Origin: Sphingobacterium alkalisoli
Lineage (GTDB): Bacteria > Bacteroidota > Bacteroidia > Sphingobacteriales > Sphingobacteriaceae
Reading direction: 5' to 3'
Assembly: GCF_005049105.1 (NCBI RefSeq)
Contig: NZ_SUKA01000002.1
Coordinates: 310,001-374,000 of the forward strand
DNA: 64,000 nucleotides
Part shown: in pieces, positions 60,523 through 64,000 of the stretch
How the letters are laid out: each line of letters starts with the position of its first letter
Numbering within the stretch: the first letter of the stretch is position 1
Program-made: the position numbers and the translations under genes
Notes under the pieces: generated by a model
The model's database searches: none
What the model was told of the DNA's origin: nothing
Seen by the model: only the letters and a program-made list of their open reading frames with translations

Positions 60523-60976
60523 CCTGTTATTAATTTTATTGTTCACGATTTACCAAACGCCGGATTACAAGATTGATTTGGGTAAGAACTACGATAGCCA
60601 GAGACAGGAGAAGGCACAAGGCTATGTAGAGACCTTTACTATAAAAGATGAAGAGGGAAAGGAGCAGTATATAATCAGCATTACCAAAGTGACAATGCCA
60701 AGCGGTCAGAATGTTCCCAACGTATACGGAGCAGAATACAAACAGGCGATATTATCAAAATGCGGATGCACAATACCGAGTTCAGTAGTAAAGCAGTTCA
60801 ACCATTTTAAGGCACAGGAATTTAAGCTCATACGAAATGGGAAGGGGACGTGTGTTTACAGTACTACCAACGGGAGAAATTTATATAGCATTACATACAG
60901 CGCCATAGGTAACCGGAACACTGAAGAAAAGTACCCCGACTTTGAAAAGATAATAAACACTCTAGAATTTTTATAA
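60515..60976 (+). CDS. small exported protein (153 aa), third gene of Rhs module
   Basis: Overlaps the DUF6572 gene by 8 bp, so cotranslated. Short hydrophobic N-terminus (MPNLLLILLFTIYQT), then a soluble mixed domain (QRQEKAQGYVETFTIKDEEG; EFKLIRNGKGTCVYSTTNGR). Cys pair in ILSKCGCTIPS. No family recognised. May be a second immunity or accessory protein; followed by a strong terminator at 61064. Confidence 0.55.
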   Translation: MPNLLLILLFTIYQTPDYKIDLGKNYDSQRQEKAQGYVETFTIKDEEGKEQYIISITKVTMPSGQNVPNVYGAEYKQAILSKCGCTIPSSVVKQFNHFKAQEFKLIRNGKGTCVYSTTNGRNLYSITYSAIGNRNTEEKYPDFEKIINTLEFL

Positions 60977-61063
60977 AGTAAGAGAGGATGTATCATAAGT
61001 CAAAATCAAATTCACAAACAGAATTTAATTTCGAGGCGCTTCTCTAAAAAATAAAAAAGTAAT

Positions 61064-61102
61064 AAAAAACGACAATTCTCGATTAGAAAATTGTCGTTTT
61101 TT
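61064..61102 (+). terminator. rho-independent terminator
   Basis: AAAAAACGACAATT pairs perfectly with AATTGTCGTTTTTT around an 11-nt loop. Ends the Rhs/immunity unit. Confidence 0.85.
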
Positions 61103-62016
61103 ATTAAACTGGAGAGTACCTTCAAAATTTAATTTGGCACCTTGATACCAAAAACCACTTATGATACAGCCTCTTGTTATTTTACAATACCGCAATACTC
61201 TTCAGCTTGGCAACCTTGATAAATGCATCGAGGGTAGCGAACATATGCGCTTTTGTCTCGCTGTGGTTACCTGACCACCAACCTCGAAGACCTTCATGAA
61301 GCTTTGAACAAACACCATCCCCTTAAATAACTGATCCTTAAATAAAATAATCCCACCCCTCGGCCAACCCTTCACATCCCGCCCCGTCGGCACATTGCTG
61401 CCAGCCTTTGGCGGCATCAAAGAGCCATCTCAAATCCCGGGTTCCACCGCCCTGTTGCCCGAAGCTAAATAACATAACGGGACATTATAGGCCTGAAGGC
61501 AGCTATAATGCCATTATATTAAATAGCCCCTCTCCAACGCACGTGCGCATCTCCCTCCGGTCAGTCAAAGGCGCAGGCCTGCGGCAGCATGGCATTGGTA
61601 TATTGGGGAATCTTCCATTCCCCAAACCCCTTGGGACCCTTCAGGCGAAGGAATATGCCGCACAGATCCACCGCAATTACCGAAGCCCATTCCATCACCG
61701 GAAGGCCGACCTGTAGGCGACCTATGTCGTCAGGGGTTCGGGGAGATCATCTGTTAGGCCACCAGGAGCAGCAGAAGGACGGCCTGTCAAGGGAACGTGG
61801 CATAAAGCGGAGCGCAGTGAGCATTTATGCCGCGAAAGCCCTTTACCGGCCGAAACCTTCGGAGGCTACCTTTGCTGTAACAGACGATCAACCAAACCAT
61901 AAAATGCCGTTTGCAAAAGCCACTTAAACTGCTATCTTTGGGTCAGGAAAGTTCTTTGAGACAGCCGCTTTTGAGGTGCCAGCAAGTTCGGGAAACAGCG
62001 GAAAAGTTGCGGAAGC
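61103..62016. other. GC-rich stretch without recognisable genes
   Basis: From about 61200 to 61930 the DNA is much richer in GC than the flanking genes. No frame gives a protein I recognise; the frames found are short and overlapping. It contains a hairpin GGCATAAA/TTTATGCC (about 61798-61832). It could be debris of a mobile element or a decayed part of another Rhs gene, but nothing decides this. Confidence 0.5.
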
Positions 62017-62841
62017 CATTACGATTACGGAGCTAGGTTCTATGATGCGGAGATAGGACGGTGGAATGTGGTGGATCCAATGGCGGAAATGCATTACGAT
62101 TATGGTGGATATGCATACGTATTGAATAATCCATTAACGTATATTGATTTGTTCGGTTTAGATACTTTGAACAACAATAATCAATTTACTCCTGATCAGT
62201 GGCAAAACTTTAATACAACAGATGATGTTGTTGCCTTGGATGAGGTCTCTATTTCTCACGGCTCCAATAATAACAGAAGCAATAGTCTTATAGATAATGC
62301 TATGGCTTCTATTCGAGATTACGGGGCAGACCATCCGTACTTCAAAAGTGGACCCTATGATGTAATTAAATATCGGCAACAGATTAACGCGGCGAGAGAT
62401 CCGGCGGTTGACCTGATGAATTTTGCATCTTTAGCTAGTGGAAGTGGTGAGATATATATGCTAGGTAAAATATCCTTACAGCTAGGATTGAAAGGTATAT
62501 TAACCTTAGCAATGAAAAATTCCATGAAGAAAGCTCTTGCTAATCCTCAATATGTCGGTCGGGAGTCTTATGTTCTGTTAAACAGTATTTCTCCCGGTAT
62601 TAAAGCATTAATGCAAGGAAAGGGAATCGATCGCGCTTTTAGATTTTATGCTTCTAAGAATTTAATTTTCCGGACAGGAGAAAGACTCGGTGTGGTAAAG
62701 ATGGGGTTGTCAAATCGAGGTGCAGACGTTTTAGGAAGTGGGTTACTTGAAAGATATTGGTGGGATGTTACTACTTCAGGTAGCTGGTTAAACCACACCT
62801 TAAAGTATAGTGGTGAAGGTGTTCCCCTGTTGTATAGATAA
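62017..62841 (+). pseudogene. orphan alternative Rhs C-terminal tip with core tail
   Basis: Begins inside the core: [20 protein letters not shown], then [14 protein letters not shown], identical in order to the end of the full core. The next ~225 residues are a different tip ([11 protein letters not shown] ... [32 protein letters not shown]). There is no upstream core, promoter or signal peptide, so the tip is silent unless recombined onto the main gene. First in-frame Met is at 62068. Toxin activity not recognised. DNA of the shared core part is close to identical to 59446-59510. Confidence 0.75.
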
Positions 62842-62879
62842 ACCACATTAAAGATTTTTCAGATCTATAAATTTATGAA

Positions 62880-63674
62880 ATGAGTGATATAATTAAAAGT
62901 ATTTTTGAGCACCAACAATTAAAAAACTTTGATTTTGGATCTAAAGTTTTGAAAAATTGCTCTTTTACGAACTGTACTTTAGAAGGAGGGAGTTTTGCAA
63001 ATTCTAAATTTTTAAATTGTCGTTTTATTAAATGTAAAATTACAAACTGTAATTTTCACTCATCAGTATTTCTAAATTCTGGTAATTGGTTTGATTCCAT
63101 ATTTGAGTCAAATAATTTTTCAAAAGTAACTGTAGGAAATGTAGAGATTGAGAAAGTAGTTTTTTTAAATAACAATTATAAAGAAACGACATTTGACGGA
63201 GCTAATCTTATAGACATTGTCTTTGAAGGCGAGATTACCTCTTCTTGGTTTTACGGGATTTCGTATGCAGAGAACCTCTATTATAGAAATTGGTTGTTAA
63301 AAAACAAGCCGAAGCCTTTGAAAAAACCTGTCATTAACCTCGAAAAAGCGCTTTTAAATGATGTTATATTTTCAAGAGGTTTAGATCTATCTCAAACAAT
63401 TTTTCCTGAACAAGACAATTTATTAGTAATAAGTAAACCCAAACATTTTTTCGAATCTTTTCTTTTGAAGTGTACGGAAATTTTTTCAGATGCAAACTCA
63501 ATTGATTTTTGTAAAGAATTAGTTGATAAGGTTCTGTTCAGACCTGATAGTCGTGGTATGCCCATTGTTTTGATTGATCTTAATATATTTTATCCCTCTT
63601 TAAACCAAGAAAGAGATAAAATAATTGTTGAACTTTTGAAGGGAAATTTAAACGATACCCGAAGCTACAAATAA
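62880..63674 (+). CDS. pentapeptide-repeat protein, immunity candidate for orphan tip
   Basis: 264 aa. Residues 15-120 show pentapeptide-type A(D/N)LXX pattern with Cys/Phe/Asn (LKNCSFTNCTLEGGSFANSK, FLNCRFIKCKITNCNFHSS). C-terminal half is helical (FFESFLLKCTEIFSDANSID). Pentapeptide-repeat proteins form right-handed beta-helices, some mimicking DNA to block gyrase. Here it lies 38 bp after an orphan Rhs tip and is the natural immunity candidate. Very AT-rich. Confidence 0.7.
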   Translation: MSDIIKSIFEHQQLKNFDFGSKVLKNCSFTNCTLEGGSFANSKFLNCRFIKCKITNCNFHSSVFLNSGNWFDSIFESNNFSKVTVGNVEIEKVVFLNNNYKETTFDGANLIDIVFEGEITSSWFYGISYAENLYYRNWLLKNKPKPLKKPVINLEKALLNDVIFSRGLDLSQTIFPEQDNLLVISKPKHFFESFLLKCTEIFSDANSIDFCKELVDKVLFRPDSRGMPIVLIDLNIFYPSLNQERDKIIVELLKGNLNDTRSYK

Positions 63675-63690
63675 CTATAGTCGTACGCCG

Positions 63691-63797
63691 GAAGTGAAGC
63701 GATCAATAGCATTAGAGGTCAAAAATAGGTATTTCTAGTAGCGGATATAACCAAGGGAACATGTCTCTCCCTCAAAGAAATTAGTGATTTAGTATAA
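63691..63797 (+). pseudogene. decayed Rpn-type tail fragment (third copy)
   Basis: In two frames: SIALEVKN then, after a shift, VADITKGTCLSLKEISDLV and a stop. These line up with ALEFKK..., ADIAKALGLSIDQVKAL of the intact protein at 5255. Only the end of a lost gene remains; its terminator survives at 63829. Confidence 0.55.
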
Positions 63798-63828
63798 AGC
63801 TTAGTGCTTAAATAGATAATAGATATGG

Positions 63829-63857
63829 CAAGCGTTCCGAATGGCAACGCTTTTTGT
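63829..63857 (+). terminator. rho-independent terminator
   Basis: AGCGTT pairs with AACGCT around CCGAATGGC, followed by five T and GTG. Like the terminator after the intact 58-aa gene it ends in ACGCTTTTT. Confidence 0.7.
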
Positions 63858-64000
63858 GTGCCCATTTCGGTAGATCAAACTTTTCTCGGTGCGGGATAGT
63901 GGGACGCATCAAATCCAAGACGATCTCTATATCATTTAGGCACGGGACAGATTCCACGCGCCAGCGATTTGCATATACCAGCGAGTGAATAGTGATGTTA

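Noticed and set aside
1..64000. CRISPR arrays, tRNA or rRNA genes
   Set aside because: No regularly spaced short repeats and no tRNA cloverleaf or rRNA signature was noticed on reading both strands; a tRNAscan/CRISPR search would be decisive.

Overview
The window looks like a chromosomal accessory region of a Bacteroidota bacterium, most likely a Sphingobacteriaceae-type organism (Sphingobacterium/Pedobacter-like). The reasons are a GC-poor background, mostly weak Shine-Dalgarno sequences, lipoproteins with short Bacteroidota-type lipoboxes, a LytTR/His-kinase pair, a DUF6443-type Rhs protein, DUF6572 and DUF5958 genes, a SusC plug remnant, and KTSC, Panacea and WYL proteins. I see no rRNA, tRNA, CRISPR array or core housekeeping operon. 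The genus call is inference.

Layout. 1-5.1 kb: 3' end of a DUF4132 gene, then small hypothetical, membrane and antitoxin-like genes, and a broken SUFU-domain gene. 5.1-10.6 kb: a small Rpn-tail-like protein, a carboxypeptidase-regulatory-like secreted protein, gene fragments, two repeat families and several lipoproteins. 10.8-14 kb: a VOC protein and a polymorphic-toxin graveyard, with three Rhs core tails interleaved with a small membrane protein and two 87%-identical lipoproteins. 14-26 kb: mostly minus-strand genes, including an XRE regulator, DUF5958, a LRR protein, an ECF-like sigma factor with a membrane partner, DUF6794, RDD, a DHFR-like protein, an SRPBCC membrane protein and a LytTR two-component pair. 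26.9-38.6 kb: a repair/defence-like island with a PD-(D/E)XK nuclease, SbcD-SbcC, a KTSC protein, a stand-alone ABC ATPase with an atypical Walker A, a WYL regulator and a Panacea pair. 38.7-40.5 kb: three co-oriented single-gene units separated by inverted-repeat elements that resemble integron attC sites. 40.5-47.9 kb: a three-gene operon with a restriction-like nuclease and membrane proteins, a complete IS66 element, and a second Panacea-like pair. 48-51.6 kb: a composite of duplicated genes (GNAT, RDD, DUF5958), broken genes and a TPR lipoprotein. 51.6-63.8 kb: a SusC remnant, then a large Rhs locus (1118 aa + 1524 aa) with a nuclease tip and immunity candidates, a GC-rich non-coding stretch, an orphan alternative Rhs tip with a pentapeptide-repeat immunity candidate, and a decayed Rpn tail at the right end.

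How it works together. The window reads as a hotspot where polymorphic toxins, immunity genes, defence-like operons and gene debris accumulate. Homologous blocks recur several times: Rhs core 3' ends, an RDD upstream region with a perfect palindrome, a four-copy hairpin element, and an ~88-bp repeat. These offer obvious substrates for recombination. The intact modules most worth study are the Rhs toxin locus with its spare tip, the SbcCD/ABC-ATPase/WYL/Panacea island with a palindrome occurring at both ends of its regulator-Panacea part, the 40.5-42.8 kb nuclease-membrane operon, and the attC-like cassette array.
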